DNA of 8,016 nt from JBHENW01 sp046261875. GTDB lineage: Bacteria; Acidobacteriota; Thermoanaerobaculia; UBA5066; Gp7-AA6. The notes below the pieces were generated by a model. It saw nothing but the letters and a program-made list of their open reading frames with translations, did not search any database and was not told the DNA's origin. Shown here in pieces: positions 1 through 6,644 of this stretch (within the stretch, counting starts at the first letter, position 1; each line of letters begins with the position of its first letter). The stretch covers positions 1 through 8,016 of the forward strand of contig JBHENW010000222.1 in assembly GCA_046261875.1 (NCBI GenBank). The letters are read 5' to 3'. Position numbers and translations under genes: made by a program.

Positions 1-1099
1 CTTCCAGATCGTTTCCGACGTGGGGGGAGAACCGGACGGCTCGCTCGCGGGGCGAGACGATCACCCCCTGTGACTCCAGGGCTTTGGCGGCCTCCACGGC
101 CTTTCCGCCCGGCGGGACGGCCGCCAGGATCCCGGACCCGAGCGGGCCGGGGGTCGCGATTTCCCAACCGCGTTCTTCCAGCCCGGCCTGTAGGGCCCGG
201 ACGGTTTGGAGGATCCGCTCATGGACGACCTCGATGCCGATCTCCTCGAGGAGCTTCAGGGCGGCGCCCAGGCCGTGAATCTGCGCCGTGGGCGGCGAGC
301 CGGCTTCGTATCGCCGCCCGTCGAGGTGGAACTCCAGCTTGTAGTCGAGGAAGCTTTCCTCTCGCGAGGCGACGTTCCACCAGCCAGCGGCCAGGGGAGG
401 AACCCGGTCGCGGGCGTTCTCGCTGACGCGGAAGACCGCGCAGGCCTCCGGACCGAGGAGCCACTTGTGGGCGTCCGCCACGAGCACGTCCACGTGGACG
501 CCCCCGACGTCGAGCGGGAGCGCGCCCAGCCCCTGGATCGCGTCGAGGACGAAGAGGATTCCCTTCTCCCGGCAGAACTCGCCGATATCCTCGATCGGAT
601 AGACCCAGCCATTGTGGAAAGCCACCCAGGAGACCGCGACGATGCGCGTGCGGGCGTCGGTTCGGGCGGCGATGTCGTCCACGGTCACCCGCCCGTCGCG
701 ATTCTCCGCGGCCCGGAACTCCACGCCGCGTCCGGCGAGGTTCATCCAGGGGTACACGTTGGCGGGAAACTCCATGTCGTCGCCCACGACGTTGTCTCCC
801 GGGGCCCACGGGAAAGCCTGCGCCACCATGTTGAGCCCCCAGCTCGTGCTCGGGACGAACGCGAGCTCGGACGGCCGCGCGCCGATGAAGGCCGCCGCCT
901 GCCGGCGGACGTCCTCGACGCCGGAGTACCACCGTCTCCAGTCCGCCGCGCCCCGGTCCCGCACGTTCTCGACGTGCGCCGTAATGGCGTCGGCGACGCG
1001 CCGCGGCAGGGGCGCGACCGCGGCGTGATTGAAATAGACGAGGTGCCGCCGGACGGGGAACTCCCGGTCGAGGGATTCCCGCGAGAAATCGAACGCCAC
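1..1099 (-). CDS. PLP-dependent class V aminotransferase-fold enzyme (3' end cut by window edge)
   Basis: This is a fold-type I PLP enzyme of the class V group, which includes cysteine desulfurases and isopenicillin-N-epimerase-like proteins. The substrate cannot be read from the sequence. The frame gives 366 residues. Near the N-terminus is YFNHAAVAPLP (22-32), the usual opening of this family. DAIQG (186-190) supplies the Asp that contacts the PLP ring nitrogen and a Gln near O3'. DAHKWLLGPE (209-218) contains the Schiff-base lysine, Lys212. RRYEAGSPPTAQIHGLGAAL (262-281) and VRFSPHVGND (355-364) match the conserved C-terminal blocks. The family usually has about 370-390 residues, so only a short tail is missing. 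The GTG start at 1099 is forced by an in-frame stop at 1106-1108; the first ATG is residue 91. No Shine-Dalgarno is visible, and CTGTCAG repeats occupy that position. There is no signal peptide, so it is cytoplasmic. It lies 46 bp downstream of the DUF2911 gene on the same strand and may share its transcript. Confidence 0.93.
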   Translation of the reverse strand, partial: MAFDFSRESLDREFPVRRHLVYFNHAAVAPLPRRVADAITAHVENVRDRGAADWRRWYSGVEDVRRQAAAFIGARPSELAFVPSTSWGLNMVAQAFPWAPGDNVVGDDMEFPANVYPWMNLAGRGVEFRAAENRDGRVTVDDIAARTDARTRIVAVSWVAFHNGWVYPIEDIGEFCREKGILFVLDAIQGLGALPLDVGGVHVDVLVADAHKWLLGPEACAVFRVSENARDRVPPLAAGWWNVASREESFLDYKLEFHLDGRRYEAGSPPTAQIHGLGAALKLLEEIGIEVVHERILQTVRALQAGLEERGWEIATPGPLGSGILAAVPPGGKAVEAAKALESQGVIVSPRERAVRFSPHVGNDLE

Positions 1100-1102
1100 G
1101 AT

Positions 1103-1130
1103 CTGTCAGCTGTCAGCTAGGAGCTGTCAG
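1103..1130. repeat. Three copies of heptamer CTGTCAG in the intergenic gap
   Basis: CTGTCAG occurs at 1103-1109 and 1110-1116 directly in tandem, and again at 1124-1130 after a 7-bp gap. On the minus strand, the coding direction of both flanking genes, the unit reads CTGACAG. A short inverted repeat, CAGCT-AGG-AGCTG (1114-1126), lies inside. The array occupies the ribosome-binding region of the aminotransferase and provides its in-frame upstream stop. It may be a minisatellite-like intergenic repeat; a regulatory role is not shown. Confidence 0.7.
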
Positions 1131-1145
1131 CCACCGGAGACGTCT

Positions 1146-1868
1146 CTACGGAACGACCTTGAACTCGACCACGCCCGCGTCCCGGCCCCACGCCATCGCG
1201 AGCTTGCCCCCGGTGTCGGTCATGTCCACGAAAGCGATCGTGAACTGGTCCACGGAGACGGCGGGCTTCATCATCTTCATCGGAGCGCGCACCACGTCCT
1301 GCTTGGGGTCGTAGTTGTAGGCGCCCCATGTCGCTGCCTTGTCGTTGGGGTCGTACTTCATCTGGTGGGGCTGCCTCGAAAGAATCAGCGTCCACGCGGG
1401 CTGCTTCAGGTCCACGAAGACCGAGTACTCGCCCGGCGCGATCCGCTTGCCGCCGATCTCCAGGGGCGCTTCCGTCTTCAGTCGAGTCGTCGCGTTGGCG
1501 CCCGCGCGCCACACCGGGGAGTCACCGGCCACGGTCTTCCCGTAATCGGCGCCCTGTCCGAAGATGTTCTCGCGGCCGCGCAGGATCGGCCGGGCGTACG
1601 TGACCTCGATCCACTTTCCGTCGCTGTAACGCATCTCCCCTTCGGCGTCCTTCGTCCAGCGGCCGCCCACCTGGGTCGCGGCGGTGCCCGGGGGGCTCAT
1701 CGGCCGGCGCGCCGCCGTGGGGGCCGGGGTCGTGGCGGACATCATGCCGGGGGTCGTCATGCCGGGCGTCGTCGCGGGGCTCGGGGCAGGCGTCATCTGG
1801 GCGGCGGCGGAAACCGCGGCGAGCAGCGCCGCCGAGGCGAGAGCGGTGAGGCGAAAGGCTCGTGACAT
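1146..1868 (-). CDS. Secreted DUF2911 family protein
   Basis: The 240-residue product begins with a clear signal peptide: MSRAFR, a hydrophobic stretch of about 15 residues, then a probable cleavage after the AAA ending at residue 23. A Thr/Pro/Met-rich, probably disordered linker (25-65) follows, containing tandem TTPGM units. The C-terminal domain (about 88-240) fits DUF2911: VTYARPILRGRENIFG (89-104), VWRAGANATTRL (119-130), IGGKRIAPGEYSVF (138-151), WTLILSR (159-165) and WGAYNYDPKQDVVR (181-194), ending in a beta-rich segment. The family is typically exported and has no established biochemical function. The start at 1868 was chosen over an upstream in-frame ATG at 1952 because AAGGAG (1877-1882) sits 8 nt before it and the signal peptide starts there. 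The gene is divergent from the amidohydrolase operon across 86 bp and may be co-transcribed with the aminotransferase. Confidence 0.93.
   Translation of the reverse strand: MSRAFRLTALASAALLAAVSAAAQMTPAPSPATTPGMTTPGMMSATTPAPTAARRPMSPPGTAATQVGGRWTKDAEGEMRYSDGKWIEVTYARPILRGRENIFGQGADYGKTVAGDSPVWRAGANATTRLKTEAPLEIGGKRIAPGEYSVFVDLKQPAWTLILSRQPHQMKYDPNDKAATWGAYNYDPKQDVVRAPMKMMKPAVSVDQFTIAFVDMTDTGGKLAMAWGRDAGVVEFKVVP
1743..1772. repeat. Two tandem 15-bp units encoding TTPGM
   Basis: Units 1743-1757 and 1758-1772 differ at a single base. On the minus strand they encode consecutive TTPGM pentapeptides in the linker of the DUF2911 protein (residues 33-42). This is a plausible slippage site, so linker length could vary between strains without a frameshift, because the unit is a multiple of three. 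Confidence 0.75.
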
Positions 1869-1954
1869 GCGTTTTTCTCCTTCGGGTTTTTCGGCGGCGC
1901 AAGCATATGGGAAAGACGCCGGGCGCGGCGCGCCGAATGTAGAATCCGCCAACT
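1869..1954. promoter_or_regulatory. Divergent intergenic region with candidate -10 box
   Basis: These 86 bp must hold promoter elements for both directions unless transcription enters from inside a gene. On the plus strand TAGAAT (1940-1945) matches five of six bases of a sigma-70 -10 box, but no convincing -35 is found about 17 bp upstream. If used, transcription would begin within a few bases of the TTG start codon at 1955, giving an almost leaderless mRNA. The region also contains a 10-bp palindrome, CGGCGCGCCG (1926-1935), which could be chance at this GC content. No good minus-strand promoter was found. Confidence 0.35.
1877..1882 (-). promoter_or_regulatory. Shine-Dalgarno AAGGAG for the DUF2911 gene
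   Basis: AAGGAG on the minus strand lies 8 nt upstream of the ATG at 1868-1866. It decides the start in favour of residue 29 of the longer open frame, which also puts the signal peptide at the true N-terminus. Confidence 0.8.
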
Positions 1955-4954
1955 TTGATTCCCGAGCGGCGCCGGCACTCCGCCCCGCGGGCTTTCCCCG
2001 CCGCGCTCGTCGCGGCGGCGCTCGCCGCGGGCGTGGGCATGAGCGCCGCGTCGGTGCGGTCCGGCGACCGGGATGCGTTCGCCCTGACGGGCGCCCGCGT
2101 CATCGCGGCGCCCAACCGCATCTTCGACCCGGGGGTCGTCGTCATCCGTGGAGGCGTGATCGAAGCGGCGGGCCGCGACGGCGCGGTTGCGATTCCGGCG
2201 GATGCGCGCGTCCACGACCTGCGGGGCAAGGTCGTGCACGCCGGATTCATCGATCCGCACGTGGCGGCGTCCCGCCTGGAGGGGCGCCGCGCGCGCACCC
2301 CCTCCGACGAGGAAGAGCCGGAGGAACGCCCCACCCCGCCGGCGCGAGTGACTCGCGGTCCGGCGGACCATCCCCTGACGGCGGTTCGCGCGGACGAGAG
2401 GGTGCTCGACACGCTGACGGTCCGTGACCGCGTCGCGGAGACTTACCGCCGGATGGGCTTCGCGGTCGTCGGCGCGGTCCCCGACGCGGGAACCCTGCGG
2501 GGCCGCGGGACCGTCGTGAGCCTCGCCGAAGGGCCGATGACGAGCCGGGTCATCGAGCCGGAGAGCGGACAGTACGTCGCCCTCGAGCCCGAGCCCTTCG
2601 ACTTCTCGCAGTTCGGCCGCGCCCCCTATCCCGTCTCCCGGATGGGAACCGTCGCCCTCGTCCGGCAGGAGTTCCTCGACGCCGCCTGGTGGCGTCAGGC
2701 GTCGACCCGTTACGCCGCGCAGCCCGCGGGGCGCGCCCGCCCCCGGTTCCAGACCTCGACGCCCGCGCTCGGGCCGGCCTCCGAGGGGAAGGAGACCGTC
2801 GTGTTCGAAACGGCGGACGTCCTCGGTCTGCTGCGGGCGGGGAAGATCGCGCGGGAGCTCAAGCTGAAGGCCCGGTACGTCGGGGCCGGCGACGAGTACC
2901 GGCTGCGCGACCAGGTCGTCGCGCTGCGGCCCGACCTCGTGCTCCGCGTCGATTTCCCGCGGCCGGACCGCCTCCGTGACGAGTCGGAATGGCTGGACGT
3001 GTCGCTCGAGAGGCTCCGCGCGATCGACCGCGCGCCGTCGAACCCGAAGTGGCTGAAGGACTCCGGCCTCGCGTTCTCCTTCACGACGGACGGTCTGGAG
3101 GATTCGGAGGATTTCCCCCGGCGCGTGCGCGAAGCCCTCGCGCGCGGCCTCTCGCGGGAGGACGCGCTCGCCGCCGTCACGACGATCCCGGCGCGCCAGC
3201 TCGGGCTCGGCGACCGGCTCGGGGCGATCGAGGCGGGCAAGATCGCGAACCTCGTCGTCGCGACGGGAGACCCGTTCGCGGCCGCAACGCGGGTGACGGA
3301 CATCTGGATAGACGGGAAGCGCTACACGGTGCCCGAACGCCGCCCCGGGGGGATCGGGGGACCGCAAGATCCCCCGCCGGGCTTGTCGGCGAGCCAGGGG
3401 CAAGCCGACGAGCGGGACCTGACCGCGGCGCGCGGCGCCGAGACCGACCCGAAGCCCGACGTGCGGCCCTTCCCGGCGCGCGACGACGGTCCCGTTTCTG
3501 CGCCCCCGGCGGTCGTCGTCCGCGGGGCCACCGTCTGGACGCAGGGCCCCGCCGGAATCATCGAAGGGGCAGACCTGGTCGTGTCCGGCGGCAAAGTGAC
3601 GGCGGTCGGGCGCGGCGCCGCCGTCCCCGCCGGCGCCGTCTCGATCGACGGGCGCGGCAGGCACGTGACGCCCGGTCTCATTGATGCCCATTCCCATACC
3701 GCGATCGACGGCCAGGTGAACGAAGGCACCCACGCGATCACCGCCGAGGTCCGCATCAAAGACGTCCTCGATCCCTTCGACGTCGCCATCTACCGCGAGC
3801 TCGCCGGGGGGCTCACGGCCGCCAACGTCCTCCACGGGTCCGCCAACGCCATCGGCGGGCAGAACGCCACCGTCAAATGGCGCCGGGGGGGCGGCCCCGA
3901 CGACCTCCTCGTCGCGACCGCCCCCGAAGGGATCAAGTTCGCCCTCGGCGAAAATCCCAAGCGGTCGAACGTGCAGGTCCCCTCCGTGCGCTACCCGCAG
4001 ACCCGCATGGGCGTCGCCAACCAGATCCGCGAGCGGTTCCTCGCGGCGCGCGACTACCGGCGCCGCCAGGCGGAGCATCGGCAGGCCGCTTCGCGCCGCG
4101 GAGCGGCGGTGCTCCCGCCGGCGCCCGACCTCCAGCTCGAAGCGATCGCCGAGATCCTCGAGGGGAAGCGAAAGATCCACTGCCACTCGTACCGCAAGGA
4201 CGAGATTCTCGAGATGATCCGAACTGCCGAGGAGTTCGGCGTGAAGATCGCCACCTTCCAGCACGTGCTCGAGGGCTACAAGGTCGCCGACGAGATCGCC
4301 CGCCACGGGGCGGGGGCCTCACTCTTCACGGACTGGTGGGCGTACAAGTTCGAGGTGTACGACGCGATTCCCTACGCGGGGCCGCTCCTCCACGAGCGTG
4401 GCGTCCTGACCTCTTTCAACTCCGACTCCGACGAGCTCGCGCGGCGCCTCAACTGGGAGGCGGCCAAGGCGGTCAAGTACGGAGGCGTTCCTCCGGCGGA
4501 GGCCCTCGCCTTCGTCACGTCCAACGCGGCGAAGCAGCTCGGCATCTTCGACCGGACCGGGTCGCTCGAGCCGGGCAAGGACGGCGACTTCGTCTTGTGG
4601 AGCGGCGATCCGCTTTCGAGCGGATCCATCGCCCTCCAGACGTGGATCGAGGGAAAGCAGTACTTCGACCGCGAGCACGACGTCGCGCGGCGGCCGGCGC
4701 TCGCGAAAGAGCGCGCGGAGCTCGTCGCGCGCACGAAGCGCGTCGCCGAAGAGGAGCGGCGGTCGGCCGCGGAGCGTGCGCGCGAGGAAGCTCCCGAGGA
4801 ACGCCGGCCGGAGAAGCCGGAGCCCCCGCCGGCCGTCACCCGCGCGCCGGAAGAGCCGGAGAAGCCGCCGGAGCCCCTGAGGCCGCCGGCGGCGGCGACA
4901 CCGGCCGTTCCCGCGCCGACGCCGACTCCGCCGCCCGCCGGAGGACTCCGGTGA
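1955..4954 (+). CDS. Exported fusion of two amidohydrolase units (N-terminal unit metal-ligand deficient, C-terminal unit intact)
   Basis: The 999-residue protein has two amidohydrolase-superfamily units. The N-terminus (MIPERRRHSAPR, then a hydrophobic stretch to about residue 32) looks like a signal peptide. That favours the TTG start at 1955, since GTG at residue 27 or ATG at residue 29 would remove it; an in-frame TAG lies at 1940. Unit 1 (about 40-460) keeps the fold signatures but has His102-Val-Ala104 where HxH is expected. Unit 2 (about 520-900) has GLIDAHSHT with His579 and His581, then His742/His744 (IHCHSYRKDE), His770 (FQHVLEGYK) and Asp824/Asp826 (SFNSDSDE). This pattern resembles imidazolonepropionase-like amidohydrolases with a metal centre; the substrate is unknown. 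Both units end with the family's DR-G-(S/A)-(L/I)-E-GK motif. A Pro/Gly/Asp linker (about 460-520) joins them. The tail (about 905-999) is a charged, probably coiled-coil stretch followed by Pro/Ala-rich sequence. It is the first gene of a three-gene coupled operon. Confidence 0.93.
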   Translation: MIPERRRHSAPRAFPAALVAAALAAGVGMSAASVRSGDRDAFALTGARVIAAPNRIFDPGVVVIRGGVIEAAGRDGAVAIPADARVHDLRGKVVHAGFIDPHVAASRLEGRRARTPSDEEEPEERPTPPARVTRGPADHPLTAVRADERVLDTLTVRDRVAETYRRMGFAVVGAVPDAGTLRGRGTVVSLAEGPMTSRVIEPESGQYVALEPEPFDFSQFGRAPYPVSRMGTVALVRQEFLDAAWWRQASTRYAAQPAGRARPRFQTSTPALGPASEGKETVVFETADVLGLLRAGKIARELKLKARYVGAGDEYRLRDQVVALRPDLVLRVDFPRPDRLRDESEWLDVSLERLRAIDRAPSNPKWLKDSGLAFSFTTDGLEDSEDFPRRVREALARGLSREDALAAVTTIPARQLGLGDRLGAIEAGKIANLVVATGDPFAAATRVTDIWIDGKRYTVPERRPGGIGGPQDPPPGLSASQGQADERDLTAARGAETDPKPDVRPFPARDDGPVSAPPAVVVRGATVWTQGPAGIIEGADLVVSGGKVTAVGRGAAVPAGAVSIDGRGRHVTPGLIDAHSHTAIDGQVNEGTHAITAEVRIKDVLDPFDVAIYRELAGGLTAANVLHGSANAIGGQNATVKWRRGGGPDDLLVATAPEGIKFALGENPKRSNVQVPSVRYPQTRMGVANQIRERFLAARDYRRRQAEHRQAASRRGAAVLPPAPDLQLEAIAEILEGKRKIHCHSYRKDEILEMIRTAEEFGVKIATFQHVLEGYKVADEIARHGAGASLFTDWWAYKFEVYDAIPYAGPLLHERGVLTSFNSDSDELARRLNWEAAKAVKYGGVPPAEALAFVTSNAAKQLGIFDRTGSLEPGKDGDFVLWSGDPLSSGSIALQTWIEGKQYFDREHDVARRPALAKERAELVARTKRVAEEERRSAAERAREEAPEERRPEKPEPPPAVTRAPEEPEKPPEPLRPPAAATPAVPAPTPTPPPAGGLR
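3348..3413. repeat. Two consecutive inverted repeats in the interdomain linker
   Basis: The first pair is GGGGGATC (3348-3355) and GATCCCCC (3368-3375), a perfect 8-bp stem with a 12-nt loop. The second is GCTTGTCGGC (3381-3390) and GCCGACGAGC (3404-3413), 10 pairs including one G-T wobble, with a 13-nt loop. Both lie in codons for linker residues about 465-487 of the amidohydrolase fusion, outside either folded unit. They could form mRNA hairpins, or be a remnant of an inserted palindromic repeat or of former intergenic DNA. Confidence 0.6.
4940..4945 (+). promoter_or_regulatory. Shine-Dalgarno GGAGGA for the second amidohydrolase-like gene
   Basis: GGAGGA lies 5 nt upstream of the GTG at 4951, inside the last codons of the preceding gene. 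It supports GTG 4951 as the start rather than the ATG at 3877, which is in the same open frame but deep inside the upstream gene. Confidence 0.85.
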
Positions 4955-6243
4955 AGGCTCGAGCGATCCCTGCGGTTTTCGTCGCCGCGTTTCTCTGCGC
5001 GGCGGCCGCCGCCGCCGAAACCATCGCGCTCGTCGGCGCCACCGTGCATCCGGTTTCCGGGCCGGAAATCCCTCAGGGAACCGTCCTCATCGTCGACGGG
5101 AAGATCGCGGCCGTCGGGGCGTCGGTTCCGATCCCCGCCGGCGCGCGGCGCGTGGACGTTTCGGGCAAGCACGTCTATCCTTCCCTCATCGCCGCGGCCA
5201 CACAGCTCGGCCTCGTCGAGATTTCGTCGGTGCGGGCCACGGTGGACACGACCGAGACGGGCGACATCAATCCCGCCGCGCGCGCCGACTTCGCGATGAA
5301 CTTCGACTCCGAGCACCTGCCGGTCACGCGGTCCGCTGGGGTGCTCGTCGCCGGCGTCACGCCGATCGGGGGGATCGTCTCCGGCCAGGCCGCCGTCATG
5401 AAGCTCGAAGGGTGGACGCGCGAAGACGCGACGGTGAAGGCGCCGGCGGCCGTGACCGTCTTCTGGCCGAACATGCGCATCGACCGGTCTCCCGACGCGC
5501 GATTCTCCGCGCGGTTGCAGGAGCGGCGGCGCGACGAGGCGATCGAGCGGCTGAAGGACGCCTTCGCCGAAGCCCGCGCCTACGGGAAGGCGAGGAGCGT
5601 CGAGGGGAAGGCCGGAATCCCGCGGCACGATGCCGACCCCCGGCTCGAAGGGCTCCTTCCGGCGGTCGAGGGCAAGATTCCGGTCCTCGTCGTCGCCAAC
5701 CACCTCTCACAGATCCGCGCCGCGCTCGAGTGGGCGAAGGAAGAGGGCTTGAAGATCATCATCGGCGGCGGGGCCGATGCCTGGCGGGCGGCGGGGGAGC
5801 TCGCCCGGGCCGGCGTGCCCGTGATCCTCGAGCCCGTCCTCGGCTTGCCGCTGCGCGCCGACGAGCCCTACGACGCGCCTTTCACCAGCGCCGCGACGCT
5901 CGTAAACGCCGGCGTGCGCGTCGCGATCAACGAGGCGGACGCTCAGTTCGTCCGCAACCTCGCGCATCACGCGGCCACCGCGATGGCGTTCGGCCTCCCG
6001 CGCGAGAAGGCGCTCGAATCGATCACGATCGAGCCCGCGCGCATCCTCGGCGTCGCCGACCGGCTCGGCTCGCTCGAGCCGGGCAAGGACGCCACGCTAT
6101 TCGTTTCCGACGGCGACGTGCTCGACCTCCGGTCGCGCGTCGTGGCGGCATATCTCGACGGCCGCGCCCTCGACCTTTCCGACCGCCACAAGCGGCTGTA
6201 CGAGCGGTACAAGAACCGGCCCAAGCCGGTTGTCTCTCCGTGA
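4951..6243 (+). CDS. Exported amidohydrolase-like protein lacking the HxH metal motif
   Basis: The 430-residue protein has a signal peptide (MKARAIPAVFVAAFLCAAAAAAE, cleavage near residue 22). An N-terminal amidohydrolase beta-sandwich segment follows (TIALVGATVHPVSG, then VLIVDGKIAAVG). At HVYPSLIAAATQLG (74-87) the usual His-x-His is replaced by Ala83-Thr-Gln85, so a standard binuclear site is unlikely. The rest keeps the fold: PVLVVANHLSQIRAALEWAK, KIIIGGGADAW, VAINEADAQFVRNLAHHAA and ILGVADRLGSLEPGKDATLF. Alternating segments resemble unit 1 of the upstream fusion, suggesting duplication. Likely roles are a structural or regulatory partner of the active unit, or an enzyme with different chemistry; both are inferences. 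The GTG start overlaps the upstream stop by 4 bp (GTGA) behind GGAGGA, indicating translational coupling. The shared export signal places it in the same compartment as its neighbour. Confidence 0.92.
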   Translation: MKARAIPAVFVAAFLCAAAAAAETIALVGATVHPVSGPEIPQGTVLIVDGKIAAVGASVPIPAGARRVDVSGKHVYPSLIAAATQLGLVEISSVRATVDTTETGDINPAARADFAMNFDSEHLPVTRSAGVLVAGVTPIGGIVSGQAAVMKLEGWTREDATVKAPAAVTVFWPNMRIDRSPDARFSARLQERRRDEAIERLKDAFAEARAYGKARSVEGKAGIPRHDADPRLEGLLPAVEGKIPVLVVANHLSQIRAALEWAKEEGLKIIIGGGADAWRAAGELARAGVPVILEPVLGLPLRADEPYDAPFTSAATLVNAGVRVAINEADAQFVRNLAHHAATAMAFGLPREKALESITIEPARILGVADRLGSLEPGKDATLFVSDGDVLDLRSRVVAAYLDGRALDLSDRHKRLYERYKNRPKPVVSP

Positions 6244-6644
6244 ACTGGCTCTTCAAGGAAGAACCGACCCACTATTCCTTCGACGATCTCGTCCGCGACA
6301 ACAAGACCGTCTGGTCCGGCGTGAAGAACCCGCTGGCGCAGAAGCACCTGCGCTCGGTCAAGAAGGGGGACCGGATCTTCTACTACCACACGGGCAACGA
6401 GAAGGCAGTCGTCGGCACGGCGCGCGCCGCCGCCGACGCGTATCCGGACCCGGAGGACAAATCCGGCAAGGCCTACGTCGTGAACGTCGTTGCCGGGAAG
6501 AAGCTGCCCCGCCCCGTCACCCTCGCGGAGATCAAGGCGAAGCCGGTTTTTCGCGACTTTCCGCTCGTGCGGATCTCTCGGCTGTCCGTCATGCCCGTCA
6601 CGGACAAGGAGTGGAGCGAGATCGAGAAGATGGCCCGAGGCTGA
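6240..6644 (+). CDS. EVE domain protein
   Basis: The 134-residue protein is essentially one EVE domain, related to the PUA fold. EVE proteins are known or proposed to recognise modified bases in DNA or RNA. The start WLFKEEPTHYSFDDLVRD, then VWSGVKNPLAQKHLRSVKKGD (24-44), FYYHTGNEKAVVGTA (47-61) and YPDPED (68-73) are characteristic. Trp25 and the Phe/Tyr of FYYH lie in the blocks that form the ligand pocket in the family. No signal peptide or membrane segment is present, so it is cytoplasmic, unlike the two exported proteins before it. GTG 6240 overlaps the preceding stop by 4 bp (GTGA). No Shine-Dalgarno is visible in the 17 nt before it, so translation probably depends on coupling. Stand-alone EVE proteins of this size are widespread, so operon membership need not mean functional partnership. 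Confidence 0.92.
   Translation: MNWLFKEEPTHYSFDDLVRDNKTVWSGVKNPLAQKHLRSVKKGDRIFYYHTGNEKAVVGTARAAADAYPDPEDKSGKAYVVNVVAGKKLPRPVTLAEIKAKPVFRDFPLVRISRLSVMPVTDKEWSEIEKMARG

Noticed and set aside
206..1120. Plus-strand open frame of 304 codons over the aminotransferase
   Set aside because: It is antisense to a gene with an unmistakable PLP-lysine motif and shows no domain of its own.
1904..1935. CATATG and CGGCGCGCCG palindromes in the divergent promoter region
   Set aside because: They are short and expected by chance at this base composition; no paired operator-like second copy was seen.
1793..4306. Open frame of 837 codons on the minus strand
   Set aside because: It lies antisense to the amidohydrolase fusion and part of the DUF2911 gene. 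Its translation is Arg/Gly/Ala/Asp-rich without domain motifs, while the opposite strand has clear family signatures. High GC content explains the long stop-free stretch.
3877..4950. Upstream extension of the second amidohydrolase-like frame to the ATG at 3877
   Set aside because: The added residues are Arg/Pro-rich out-of-frame sequence over the fusion gene. GTG 4951 has a perfect Shine-Dalgarno and a signal peptide.
4372..5703. Minus-strand open frame of 443 codons across the operon junction
   Set aside because: It is antisense to two well-supported genes, has low-complexity composition and no ribosome-binding site or motif.
5412..6239. Upstream extension of the EVE frame
   Set aside because: The extension is Arg-rich shadow sequence of the preceding gene. 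EVE homology begins at GTG 6240.
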